A stretch of 52,683 nucleotides of DNA from contig NBLG01000011.1 of the NCBI GenBank assembly GCA_002084435.1, positions 1-52,683 of the forward strand, written 5' to 3'. The first letter of the stretch is position 1; each line of letters opens with the position of its first letter. The notes below the pieces were generated by a model that had not been told where the DNA came from, did no database searches, and worked only from the letters and a program-made list of their open reading frames with translations. This document shows, piece after piece, positions 35,479-44,167 of this stretch. The position numbers and the translations under genes were made by a program. This stretch comes from Tenericutes bacterium 4572_104. Lineage in GTDB: Bacteria > Bacillota_I > Bacilli_A > Izemoplasmatales > UBA5603.

Positions 35479-36864
35479 ATGAAAAGAATATTAATATTAA
35501 TTGCTATTGTTGTAACTACATTAGTTGGATTCAGTTTAAATATGATTTTATCTCAACCACTTAAAGCTGCAACTTACACAACTTTAGCGACAGTTACTGA
35601 ATATGAGACAGAATATAATGGAAATTATTATGTATATACTGATTATGAAGATTTGGTTAATCAAATATATCAAGATATATATAACGAAGTTTTTCTTGAT
35701 TTAAAAGCACAGATTTTATCAGAATTAACAGACAGTTTTTATAATGAAATATATGATAGTGTGCAAGATAGATTATCTGATGTTTTATCTCAAGATGATA
35801 TAACGGTTTATTTAAGTGAGCTTGAAAATAAGATTCATGAAGTTGTTTCTGTTGGAGAACATAGTGTATTTGGAGTTACTTCAATAACTCCAGATAGTGG
35901 AGATGTTGGCTCTGGAGTGGTTTACAAATATGATTCAATTACACAAGAATATTATTTATTAACAAATTATCATGTTGTTTCTAATTATGTTTTTTATGAA
36001 ACAAATTATCCAGATGAACTAGACTCTTTAACATTAGATATACGTTTTAGTGATGGATCTAATGTTCCGGCCACTATTTTAGGATATGATACTGAAGTTG
36101 ACTTAGCTATACTTAAATTTAGTGGACAAGGTTTAGAAGGTATAACACCAGTTGTATTAGCTGATATTGATGATGTAAGTACTGGAGATTTTGTATATGC
36201 TATTGGAAATCCTAATGGATATGATTTTTATAATTCAATTACTTCAGGTATTTTATCTGGTAAAAATCGCAAAATAGATGATAATCGTTTTGTTGATTAT
36301 ATCCAACATGATGCCGCTATTAATGCAGGGAACAGCGGTGGAGCTTTATTAAATCTAAATGGTGAATTAGTTGGTATAAATGTTTCAAAACTAGTCACAA
36401 TTGATATTGAAGGTATGGGTTTCGCAATTCAAGTAGATATGATTAAAAGAGTTATTGAAAGAATTGAAGCGGGAGATTTATCGCAACACACCATTATGCC
36501 AAGACTAGGTGCAGATTTTTATTACGTTAACACCTTAGCTTATGATGGTAAGATTGTACTTCCTACAATAACTATTCAAAATAATAATTACTCAGATTTT
36601 GAGATAACTTTGCCTGATGATGTTGATTCGGGAATAATAATTAAATCTCTTGATCAAACAGGGACCTTATCAGGCAACTTAGAAGTACCAGATTTAATTG
36701 TTAAAATAGATGATTATACTATAAAAGATAGAAATGATTTTCTAGAATATCTATATAGTAATTATGAATCTGGAGATGCAATCACGATTTATTACTATGA
36801 GTATCAAGTACAGCATCATAATTACTCGACTAATTTAATGTCAAAAACATTAATATTATTATAA
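35479..36864 (+). CDS. HtrA/DegP-like serine protease, secreted or membrane-anchored paralogue
   Basis: This is the second of two tandem HtrA-like proteases. The start is the ATG at 35479 after GGAGGG, giving 461 residues. A Sec-type signal or anchor (~1-30, ending P-L-K-A-A) lacks a lipobox cysteine. As in the first copy, a helical acidic module (Q-I-Y-Q-D-I-Y-N-E-V and similar) precedes the protease domain. The triad residues lie in T-N-Y-H-V-V near 162, V-D-L-A-I near 207 and G-N-S-G-G-A near 284. The PDZ region differs more than the protease domain. The pair looks like an old tandem duplication with different anchoring, and the two could form mixed oligomers. Confidence 0.9.
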   Translation: MKRILILIAIVVTTLVGFSLNMILSQPLKAATYTTLATVTEYETEYNGNYYVYTDYEDLVNQIYQDIYNEVFLDLKAQILSELTDSFYNEIYDSVQDRLSDVLSQDDITVYLSELENKIHEVVSVGEHSVFGVTSITPDSGDVGSGVVYKYDSITQEYYLLTNYHVVSNYVFYETNYPDELDSLTLDIRFSDGSNVPATILGYDTEVDLAILKFSGQGLEGITPVVLADIDDVSTGDFVYAIGNPNGYDFYNSITSGILSGKNRKIDDNRFVDYIQHDAAINAGNSGGALLNLNGELVGINVSKLVTIDIEGMGFAIQVDMIKRVIERIEAGDLSQHTIMPRLGADFYYVNTLAYDGKIVLPTITIQNNNYSDFEITLPDDVDSGIIIKSLDQTGTLSGNLEVPDLIVKIDDYTIKDRNDFLEYLYSNYESGDAITIYYYEYQVQHHNYSTNLMSKTLILL

Positions 36865-36870
36865 AAAGAA

Positions 36871-36894
36871 AAAGCAGAGTCTTCTCTGCTTTTC
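36871..36894. terminator. Bidirectional terminator between htrA pair and rpmB
   Basis: The stem AAAGCAGAG/CTCTGCTTT is flanked by A-rich and T-rich runs, between convergent genes. Confidence 0.85.
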
Positions 36895-36913
36895 ATTTCT
36901 TATACTGGTAAAA

Positions 36914-37105
36914 TTAAGCTCTATTTACTTTTCCGCTTTTTAAAGCTCTAGCAGAAACGTACACTTTTTTAATTTGCCCATTTTCATCAATTACTTTAAC
37001 TTTTTGCAAATTAGCTTTCCAATGTTTTTTAGTTGCGTGCATTGAATGGGAACGGCTATTGCCTGACATAAACTTTTTACCTGTAACACTGCATTCTCTT
37101 GGCAT
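36914..37105 (-). CDS. rpmB: 50S ribosomal protein L28
   Basis: L28 is a small basic ribosomal protein. The 63-residue sequence shows the family start [10 protein letters not shown], the [10 protein letters not shown] block, and C-terminal [10 protein letters not shown]. It is on the opposite strand to fakA, in the same divergent arrangement as in Bacillus. It has its own promoter at 37144-37171. Confidence 0.96.
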   Translation of the reverse strand: MPRECSVTGKKFMSGNSRSHSMHATKKHWKANLQKVKVIDENGQIKKVYVSARALKSGKVNRA

Positions 37106-37143
37106 GATATCACTCCGTTTCTGTTAAGATTTCAGCATACATT

Positions 37144-37171
37144 ATTTTATCACATATTTGAAAAAAATCAA
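37144..37171 (-). promoter_or_regulatory. Promoter of rpmB
   Basis: On the minus strand TTGATT (37166-37171) and TAAAAT (37144-37149) have a 16-bp spacer. Confidence 0.7.
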
Positions 37172-37217
37172 GAAAAAAATCCATAATTCATGGTTAAGCC
37201 TATAAAATTCGATTTAA

Positions 37218-37246
37218 TTGCATTTTTAATGCTATTATGATATAAT
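37218..37246 (+). promoter_or_regulatory. Promoter of fakA
   Basis: TTGCAT (37218-37223) and TATAAT (37241-37246) have a 17-bp spacer, with a TGA extended -10. Transcription would start about 70 bases before the gene, leaving a leader in which I see no known riboswitch. Confidence 0.8.
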
Positions 37247-37322
37247 AATTTTGCTTTTTTTGAAAATGTAAAAACGTGTAAAATGTGAAATATATATTAA
37301 ATTTAACAAGGAGATATTAATT

Positions 37323-38990
37323 ATGTCAACTCATCAAATTGATGGAAATTTATTTAAAACTATGATTCTTAATGGTAATATTAGACTAAGAAAAAATATG
37401 AACCGTATAAATGATTTAAATGTTTTCCCAGTACCTGATGGTGATACTGGATCAAATATGTCGGCTACAATTTCAGCTGGTTCAAAGGCAATTGAAAATA
37501 TGAATGATGTTTCAATTGGTGAAGTTTCTAAAACCCTAGCAAGAGGAATGCTTATGGGAGCCAGAGGTAATTCAGGAGTAATACTTTCACAATTATTTAG
37601 TGGGGTCGCAAAAGAATTAAAGGGATATGAAATGGCTGATGTAGAAGTATTTTCTAATGCTTTACGTCATGGGGTTGAACAAGCTTATGCAGCTGTTATT
37701 AATCCTGTAGAAGGTACGATGCTTACAGTTTCTCGTGAAGCAGCTGATAAAGCTGTTTCTATTGCTAAATTTGTGGTTGATTTTGAACAATTATTCGATG
37801 AATATATTAAAGAATTAGATGCATCACTAGAGAGAACTCCTGAACTTTTGCCAATCTTAAAAGAAGTTGGAGTAATTGATTCTGGAGCTGCTGGATTTAT
37901 AGAAATAATAAAGGGAATGAACGATGCATTAAAAGGTGAAATATATGAATTCAATCCTGAAGAAAGTGAATATAAAGTGAATTTAACAGATATTCATACT
38001 AATCCTGGAGATGAACTTGGATATTGTACTGAATTTATTATGCAAATTGAAAAAATGAATGAATTTGATCAAGGCGAATTTACTGAAATGATTAGTCCTT
38101 TAGGAGATTCATTGGTTGTTGTTCAAGATGAAAATATTTTAAAAGTTCATATTCATACAAAGACTCCTGGGGATGCTTTAAATTTAGCACAATATTATGG
38201 ATTCTTTATTAACCTTAAAATTGAAAATATGAGTCTTCAACACACTGAAGTTTTAATACATCAAACAGAAGAAAATCAAGATGATTGTAATTGTGGACAT
38301 GATCATTCTCACAGCGTAGCTCCTACTTTAAAAAAGAAGTACGCATTAGTAGCTGTTGTTAATGGAAAAGGTTTGAAAGAAACTTTTATTGAAATGGGTT
38401 GTGATTATATTATTGAAGGTGGACAAACAATGAATCCTTCAGTAGAAGATTTTATCAACGCTATTGAAAAAATAAATGCTGATTATGTTATTATTATTCC
38501 TAATAATAAAAACGTATTCTTATCAGCTCAAACTGCAGCTAAGATGATAGAAGGTCGAGATGTTCGCGTGTTAGAAGCTAAAACTATTTCTCAAGGATAT
38601 GCAGGATTAACAATGTTTGACGCAACTCAAAGCATTGAAGAAAACCTTGAAGAAATGAGCGAATATATTAAAAATGTTAAAACAGGTGAAGTAACTTATG
38701 CCGTTAGAGATAGTGTATATAATGGAATAGAAATAAAAAAAGACCAATTTATGGGTATTGTTGATGGAAAAATCGTTACTAGCAATGAAGCAAAACTTGA
38801 AGCTTGTGAAAGAATTTTAAAAGAAATGATAGATGATAGAACAGAGATTGTTACAATTATGCATGGAAGCGATGTTTCTGAAAAAGAAGTTAATAAATTG
38901 ACAGATTACATAGATAATAATTATTCAGTTGAAATTGAAGTTATTGATGGTGGACAGGATATATATTCATATATCATTACAGTAGAATAG
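37323..38990 (+). CDS. fakA: Fatty acid kinase catalytic subunit FakA (DAK2/DegV-like, YloV)
   Basis: FakA phosphorylates exogenous fatty acids bound to a FakB protein, feeding phospholipid synthesis. The N-terminal DAK2 kinase domain (~1-200) has V-F-P-V-P-D-G-D-T-G-S-N-M near residue 33 (nucleotide/metal site) and G-A-R-G-N-S-G-V near 80. A middle domain and a C-terminal FakA-specific domain follow. Between them near residues 321-330 is a Cys/His-rich linker, C-N-C-G-H-D-H-S-H, that could bind metal. The 555 residues are normal. The Bacillus upstream neighbour yloU (Asp23 family) is absent. recG and plsX follow, which fits lipid metabolism. Confidence 0.92.
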   Translation: MSTHQIDGNLFKTMILNGNIRLRKNMNRINDLNVFPVPDGDTGSNMSATISAGSKAIENMNDVSIGEVSKTLARGMLMGARGNSGVILSQLFSGVAKELKGYEMADVEVFSNALRHGVEQAYAAVINPVEGTMLTVSREAADKAVSIAKFVVDFEQLFDEYIKELDASLERTPELLPILKEVGVIDSGAAGFIEIIKGMNDALKGEIYEFNPEESEYKVNLTDIHTNPGDELGYCTEFIMQIEKMNEFDQGEFTEMISPLGDSLVVVQDENILKVHIHTKTPGDALNLAQYYGFFINLKIENMSLQHTEVLIHQTEENQDDCNCGHDHSHSVAPTLKKKYALVAVVNGKGLKETFIEMGCDYIIEGGQTMNPSVEDFINAIEKINADYVIIIPNNKNVFLSAQTAAKMIEGRDVRVLEAKTISQGYAGLTMFDATQSIEENLEEMSEYIKNVKTGEVTYAVRDSVYNGIEIKKDQFMGIVDGKIVTSNEAKLEACERILKEMIDDRTEIVTIMHGSDVSEKEVNKLTDYIDNNYSVEIEVIDGGQDIYSYIITVE

Positions 38991-38997
38991 ATTTTAT

Positions 38998-39027
38998 AAG
39001 AGGTATTGTTTGATACCTCTTTTTTTT
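38998..39027 (+). terminator. Terminator after fakA
   Basis: The stem AGAGGTAT/ATACCTCT is followed by an eight-base T-run. Confidence 0.88.
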
Positions 39028-39063
39028 ATATAATATTAAGCACAACAGAAGAGAAAGAATAAA

Positions 39064-40995
39064 ATGAATCAATTACAACATATTAAAGGAATTGGGCCTA
39101 AAACCCTTGAAAATTATTTAAATGAAGAATATGAAGTTGAATTAAACAAAGAATTAACATTAAAAGTTATTGTTAAACAGAATCCAAAAATATATTTTAT
39201 TCGTAAAAACTTAGATAAAATGACTTTAAAAGTAGGACTTAATAATTTTATATTTAATGTTTCAATATTTAATCGAAGATTTTTATCTAAATCATTAATG
39301 ATTGATACAGAAATTGTTATTACAGGAAAATTTTTGAAAAACCTTAATAATTTTATTGCTAGTAATATTGTTTTATCTAAAAATTATAAAATAGGAATTA
39401 AACCTATTTATAATCTCAAAGAAATTAATGATTCTATTATATATAAAGCCATTAATAATATCTTGAATGATGATATAAACTTAGGAGAAACTTTACCTAA
39501 TTATATTTTGAAAAAAAGAAATATACCAAATATTTTAGATTCTATTTATAAAATTCATAAACCAGATACTGAAATGGATATAGAAATTGCTAGAAGAAGA
39601 ATAGTATATGAAGAATTATTGAGGTTTGCATTAAGAATTGAAACTTTGAAAAGATTAAATAAAAGTATAGTTACTAAAACTAAACGTTATGATTTAGTTA
39701 AAGTAAAAGAATTTATTGCATCACTTCCATTTGAGTTGACAGATGACCAAAAACAAGCAACTAATGATATATTTCGCGACTTGAAAAATAAAAAACAGAT
39801 GAATAGACTATTACAAGGAGACGTAGGCTCTGGTAAAACAATAGTTAGTGTAATCGCAAGTTTAGCTGTTGTGACGAGTGGTTTTCAAGTAGCAATCATG
39901 GCTCCAACACTAGTTTTAGCTAAACAACATTTTGCTTTGTTCAAACAGTATTTATCTAAATATGATATTTCTATTGGATTATTAATATCAGAAATGAAAC
40001 CAAAAGAGAAAAATGATATGTTAAATCTTATTAGAAATAATAAAATTGATATTGTTATAGGTACACATAGTTTAATACAAGAACAGGTTGATTTTTATAA
40101 TCTAGGATTCTTGGTAATAGATGAACAACATAGATTTGGAGTGAAACAAAGAAAAGAATTAAGGTTAAAAGGAATAACTCCCGACATTTTACTTATGAGT
40201 GCTACCCCAATACCAAGGACACTAGCCATAGCGATATATAATGATATTGACATTTCTTTTATTAAACAAAAGCCATTAGGAAGGAAAGAAATAAAAACAG
40301 AAATTATTGCTTATGAAGATATTGATAATATACTTGAACAAATGACAAAAGAACTTGATAAATCTCATCAAGCATATGTAATCTGTCCTAAAATTGAAGA
40401 ATCAGAAAACAACAACCGTCTATCAGTTTATGAAACATATTCAATCTTAAGTGAAAAACTACAAAACAAATATTCATTAGGCATTTTACATGGTAAATTA
40501 TCTAACCAAGAGAAAACTGATATTATAAATAAATTTTATGAAAATGAAATAAATGTATTAATTTCTACAACCGTTGTAGAAGTTGGTATAAATGTGAAAA
40601 ACGCAACAATTATGATGATTATGAACTCGGATAGTTTTGGGTTAGCTCAACTTCATCAACTTCGCGGAAGAATAGGAAGAGATAATCGTCAAGGATACTG
40701 TTATTTGGTAGTTGATGATATTTCTAAGGCAAGCGATAGGCTTGAAATTTTAAAGAAAACTACAGATGGATTTTTAATCAGTGAATATGACCTGTCTATA
40801 AGAGGCCCTGGAGAAGTATTTGGTAGTATACAATCTGGAATACCAGTATTTAAAATGGCGAATATTATAAAAGATGAAGAAATATTAAATCAGGCTTTAG
40901 AAGATGCTAAAATTATATTACAAGAAAAAGACAAGCTTTCTACGAGGTTAAAAAACATAACATTAAAAACAATTGAATCTTATAATTTAGATTAA
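39064..40995 (+). CDS. recG: ATP-dependent DNA helicase RecG
   Basis: RecG remodels stalled forks and branched DNA. An N-terminal wedge/OB domain (~1-170) is followed by superfamily 2 helicase lobes: Walker A G-D-V-G-S-G-K-T near 253, D-E-Q-H near 353, M-S-A-T-P-I-P-R-T near 379, and Q-L-R-G-R-I-G-R near 536. The 643 residues are ~40 shorter than Bacillus RecG, mainly at the N-terminus. The gene precedes plsX, as in the conserved Firmicutes order with fapR missing. Confidence 0.94.
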   Translation: MNQLQHIKGIGPKTLENYLNEEYEVELNKELTLKVIVKQNPKIYFIRKNLDKMTLKVGLNNFIFNVSIFNRRFLSKSLMIDTEIVITGKFLKNLNNFIASNIVLSKNYKIGIKPIYNLKEINDSIIYKAINNILNDDINLGETLPNYILKKRNIPNILDSIYKIHKPDTEMDIEIARRRIVYEELLRFALRIETLKRLNKSIVTKTKRYDLVKVKEFIASLPFELTDDQKQATNDIFRDLKNKKQMNRLLQGDVGSGKTIVSVIASLAVVTSGFQVAIMAPTLVLAKQHFALFKQYLSKYDISIGLLISEMKPKEKNDMLNLIRNNKIDIVIGTHSLIQEQVDFYNLGFLVIDEQHRFGVKQRKELRLKGITPDILLMSATPIPRTLAIAIYNDIDISFIKQKPLGRKEIKTEIIAYEDIDNILEQMTKELDKSHQAYVICPKIEESENNNRLSVYETYSILSEKLQNKYSLGILHGKLSNQEKTDIINKFYENEINVLISTTVVEVGINVKNATIMMIMNSDSFGLAQLHQLRGRIGRDNRQGYCYLVVDDISKASDRLEILKKTTDGFLISEYDLSIRGPGEVFGSIQSGIPVFKMANIIKDEEILNQALEDAKIILQEKDKLSTRLKNITLKTIESYNLD

Positions 40996-41032
40996 CTTAT
41001 GATATACTAATTTAATATAGAGGTGGAAATAT

Positions 41033-42046
41033 ATGTATAAAATAGCAGTAGATGCAATGGGTGGAGATTATGCTCCAAAAGAACAGATATTAGGAGCTCA
41101 AATGGCTATAGAGAAAATATCGGATATCGAAATTATATTATATGGAGATAAGGATATAATAGAACCCCTATTAAAAAATAAGGAAAGAATTACAATTATT
41201 CATGCACCTTTTGTAATTCCTATGGGTGAAAAAAATCCTATATATACAATAAAAGCAAATAAAGAAACATCATCAATGGCAAGAGCTTTAGCTAGTTTAA
41301 GGAAAGGTGAGGCTGATGCTGTTGTTTCAAGTGGAGCTACACAAGCTTTAATCGCTGGAGCTCATATTTTGGTGCGCAGGATGAAAGGATTTAAACGAAC
41401 TGCAATAGCACCAGTTTTACCTTCAGTTTCTGGAAATCCTAAAATCTTATTAGATGCTGGAGGAAACTTAACTATTAAACCAGAATATATGTTACAACAA
41501 GCTCTTTTCGCAAAAATCTATGCGCAAGAAATATTTGGGATTGAAGAGCCTGTAGTTGGTTTAATAAATATTGGAACTGAACCTGGAAAAGGTAGAGAAT
41601 TAGACAACGAAGTATTTAAACTATTTTCGGAAACAGATTTATTTAAATTTTATGGTAATATTGAACCAAAAGTTATATTAGATCCACCTTGTGATATTAT
41701 GATAAGCGATGGATTCACAGCTAATATTGTAATGAAAACAGTAGAAGGCACTGCTAAAGGTATGGGAAAAATACTTAAAAAAGAATTAACTAGTTCTTTT
41801 TTAGGTAAAATCGGAGCTTTACTAGCAAAAAAAAATCTAAACTCTTTCAAAAAAGCTATATCAGCTGAAGAAATAGGAGGAGCTGTTATCTACGGATTAT
41901 ATAAACCTGTAGTTAAGGCTCAAGGAGCTTCAAAAGCATTTGGTTTTTATAATGGCATAAGACAAGCAGCTAACATTTGTAGGACTGGTGTTTTTGAAAA
42001 AATGAGAGAACATTTAGAAGTTGAAAAGGAAAGAAAAAATGAGTAG
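41033..42046 (+). CDS. plsX: Phosphate acyltransferase PlsX
   Basis: PlsX makes acyl-phosphate from acyl-ACP for phospholipid synthesis with PlsY. Family motifs include A-V-D-A-M-G-G-D at the N-terminus, V-S-S-G-A-T-Q-A near 99, a G-N-I-E-P segment and D-G-F-T-A-N near 230. The 337 residues are typical. A GAGGTGG site precedes the ATG. It overlaps rnc by 8 bases. The fatty acid synthesis genes that follow plsX in Bacillus (fabD, fabG, acpP) are absent, matching a lifestyle that imports fatty acids through FakA. Confidence 0.94.
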   Translation: MYKIAVDAMGGDYAPKEQILGAQMAIEKISDIEIILYGDKDIIEPLLKNKERITIIHAPFVIPMGEKNPIYTIKANKETSSMARALASLRKGEADAVVSSGATQALIAGAHILVRRMKGFKRTAIAPVLPSVSGNPKILLDAGGNLTIKPEYMLQQALFAKIYAQEIFGIEEPVVGLINIGTEPGKGRELDNEVFKLFSETDLFKFYGNIEPKVILDPPCDIMISDGFTANIVMKTVEGTAKGMGKILKKELTSSFLGKIGALLAKKNLNSFKKAISAEEIGGAVIYGLYKPVVKAQGASKAFGFYNGIRQAANICRTGVFEKMREHLEVEKERKNE

Positions 42047-42719
42047 AGATATTAAAGAATTAGAAACGTTTTTTAATTTAAAATTTAATGATTATTCTCT
42101 TTTAGTAAAAGCTTTGACTCATTCTTCATACGCAAATGAAAATAATATTAAAAGTAATGAGAGACTAGAATTTGTTGGCGATGCTGTATTAGATTTAGCA
42201 GTTGCGAAATATTTATTTATTCATTTGCCAGACGCAGAAGGAGTATTAACAAAAAAAAGAGCCCAAGAAGTTTGTGAACAAAGCCTTTATGAATATGCAA
42301 AAAGTATTAATTTAGGAGATTATTTGCTTTTAGGTAAAGGAGAAGAATTATCGGGAGGAAGAGAAAAACCAGCCTTATTAGCTGATGCTTTTGAAGCTTT
42401 ATTAGGAGCTGTTTTTATTGATAAAGGTTTTCAAGAAACATACAAAGTTCTTAATAAAGTAGTTTTTCCTGTTATTAAGAAAAATCTTTTTGAGGAAGAT
42501 AAAGACTATAAAAGCAAACTCCAAGAATTAGTACAATCAGATAAAAGAACATTAAAATATGTTATTATATCAGAAACAGGACCAGCTCATGATAAAGAAT
42601 TTAAGGCAAGAGTATATATGGATGAAACTATTATAATGGGTGAAGGAATAGGTAAATCAAAAAAAGAAGCTGAACAAAACGCAGCGAAGGCTACACTAAA
42701 AAAACTCGCAAAACAATAG
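42039..42719 (+). CDS. rnc: Ribonuclease III
   Basis: RNase III cleaves double-stranded RNA in rRNA and mRNA processing. The signature E-R-L-E-F-V-G-D-A-V-L-D lies near residue 41 and a second acidic site L-L-A-D-A-F-E-A-L-L-G near 112. A C-terminal dsRNA-binding domain follows (~155-226, ending K-K-E-A-E-Q-N-A-A). I chose the ATG at 42039 (226 residues) after AAGGAAAG; the upstream ATG at 42021 lies in plsX. The order plsX-rnc is conserved. Confidence 0.94.
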   Translation: MSRDIKELETFFNLKFNDYSLLVKALTHSSYANENNIKSNERLEFVGDAVLDLAVAKYLFIHLPDAEGVLTKKRAQEVCEQSLYEYAKSINLGDYLLLGKGEELSGGREKPALLADAFEALLGAVFIDKGFQETYKVLNKVVFPVIKKNLFEEDKDYKSKLQELVQSDKRTLKYVIISETGPAHDKEFKARVYMDETIIMGEGIGKSKKEAEQNAAKATLKKLAKQ

Positions 42720-42734
42720 TGAAAGGAAATAATT

Positions 42735-43397
42735 ATGGATTATGCAATTATTAAACAAATGGTTAAAGATGAAATAATAGATTTCAATAAGTTATTATTA
42801 CAAAATTATAAAAAAATCGGTTTAACTGAAATCGAAGCTTTTGTCTTGATTGAATTGCATAACCAAAGAAAAACAGGAAAAACTGTTATTTCTCCTTCAA
42901 AATTAGTAAAGAAGCTAACTATCAGTGAAGAAAAATTATTTTCTATTTTAGACGGACTTGTAATAAAACAATATTTATCTATTCATTTAGTTAAAGATAA
43001 AGATAAAAAAGAAACTGAAGATTTTTCTTTAGATAATACTATATTTAAACTAATCGAAGTATATAAAACAGGTATCAAAAATAGTATTATCCATTCCGAT
43101 AATTTATATGAAACTATCGAAGAAGAAATAGTAGATATTTTAGAAAAACAATTTCAGAAGCAGTTAAAACCTCTAGAAATAGAATTAATTCAAAAATGGA
43201 TAAACGAGGATAATTATAGTGTTGAAATAATTAAAAGAGCAATATTAGATGCGGTTAAAGCAAATAAGACATCCCTTAGTTATGTAGATGGTGTTTTGCT
43301 TAAGAGAAGTAAAAACAAGACTAAGTCAAAAAAAGTTTACAAACCAGAAAAATCTGAAGCATTAAAGGCGTTCTTTGATTCGTGGGAACAAAAGTAG
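42735..43397 (+). CDS. dnaD: DNA replication protein DnaD
   Basis: DnaD remodels DNA and recruits DnaB and DnaI for helicase loading. The N-terminal winged-helix part (~1-90, L-T-E-I-E-A-F-V-L-I-E-L) is followed by the DnaB_2/DnaD C-terminal domain (~120-195, with I-Q-K-W...A-I-L-D-A-V). A basic tail ends F-F-D-S-W-E-Q-K. The motifs are diverged, but the position directly before nth, as in Bacillus dnaD-nth, supports the call. It overlaps nth by 16 bases. Confidence 0.85.
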   Translation: MDYAIIKQMVKDEIIDFNKLLLQNYKKIGLTEIEAFVLIELHNQRKTGKTVISPSKLVKKLTISEEKLFSILDGLVIKQYLSIHLVKDKDKKETEDFSLDNTIFKLIEVYKTGIKNSIIHSDNLYETIEEEIVDILEKQFQKQLKPLEIELIQKWINEDNYSVEIIKRAILDAVKANKTSLSYVDGVLLKRSKNKTKSKKVYKPEKSEALKAFFDSWEQK

Positions 43398-44017
43398 ATA
43401 TTTCTAATATTGTTTACCAAGAAATCACTAAATTATTTCCTCAAGCAAGATGTGAATTAAATTACAGAAAAGATTATGAACTTTTAATTGCTGTTATTTT
43501 AAGTGCACAAACAACTGATGTTTCTGTGAATAAAATTACAGAAAAACTATTTAAAAAATATTTTAGCATTAATGATTTTGCTAATGCAAAATTAATTGAT
43601 TTAGAAAACGATATCAGAAATATTGGTTTATTTCGTAATAAATCTAAAAATATAAAAAAAATGGCAGAGATAGTTGTTAATAAATATGATTCTAAAATTC
43701 CTAAAACACAGGAGGAATTAGAAAGTTTACCTGGTGTCGGTAGAAAAACAGCTAATGTTTTCTTATCAGAGTTTTATCATGTTCCAAGAATTGCAGTTGA
43801 CACACATGTTAGTAGAGTGGCTATTAGATTAGGACTGGCTCAAAAGAATGACTCTCCTAAAAAAATCGAACAAAATTTAATGAATCTATACGATGAATCA
43901 TTATGGATTGATTTACATCACAAATTGATATTTTTTGGACGCTATTATTGCAAAGCAAAAAAACCTATGTGTAAGACATGTCCTTTAATAAAATATTGTA
44001 AATTTCCAAGCCTTTAA
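43382..44017 (+). CDS. nth: Endonuclease III (DNA glycosylase/AP lyase)
   Basis: Nth removes oxidised pyrimidines. It has the helix-hairpin-helix L-P-G-V-G-R-K-T-A-N-V near residue 116 with the catalytic Lys, then A-V-D-T-H-V-S-R with the catalytic Asp near 139. A C-terminal 4Fe-4S loop has four cysteines spaced C-x6-C-x2-C-x5-C. The GTG start at 43382 lies inside dnaD; no strong binding site is visible, so translation is probably coupled. The 211 residues are normal. Confidence 0.93.
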   Translation: MGTKVDISNIVYQEITKLFPQARCELNYRKDYELLIAVILSAQTTDVSVNKITEKLFKKYFSINDFANAKLIDLENDIRNIGLFRNKSKNIKKMAEIVVNKYDSKIPKTQEELESLPGVGRKTANVFLSEFYHVPRIAVDTHVSRVAIRLGLAQKNDSPKKIEQNLMNLYDESLWIDLHHKLIFFGRYYCKAKKPMCKTCPLIKYCKFPSL

Positions 44018-44031
44018 AAGGCTTGTTTTTT
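44007..44031 (+). terminator. Terminator after nth
   Basis: The stem CAAGCC/GGCTTG (44007-44012 and 44020-44025) is followed by Ts. It overlaps the nth stop codon. Confidence 0.83.
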
Positions 44032-44167
44032 GTCTAAAAATAGGTTAAAACATAGATTTAGTGAAAAACAAACAAAAATAATTCAAATTTATTTTATTTA
44101 ATTTTATTGTCAAGATATGTATAATTAATGCGATTTTACTATATTTAAATTTATATGGAGGTGTAAA

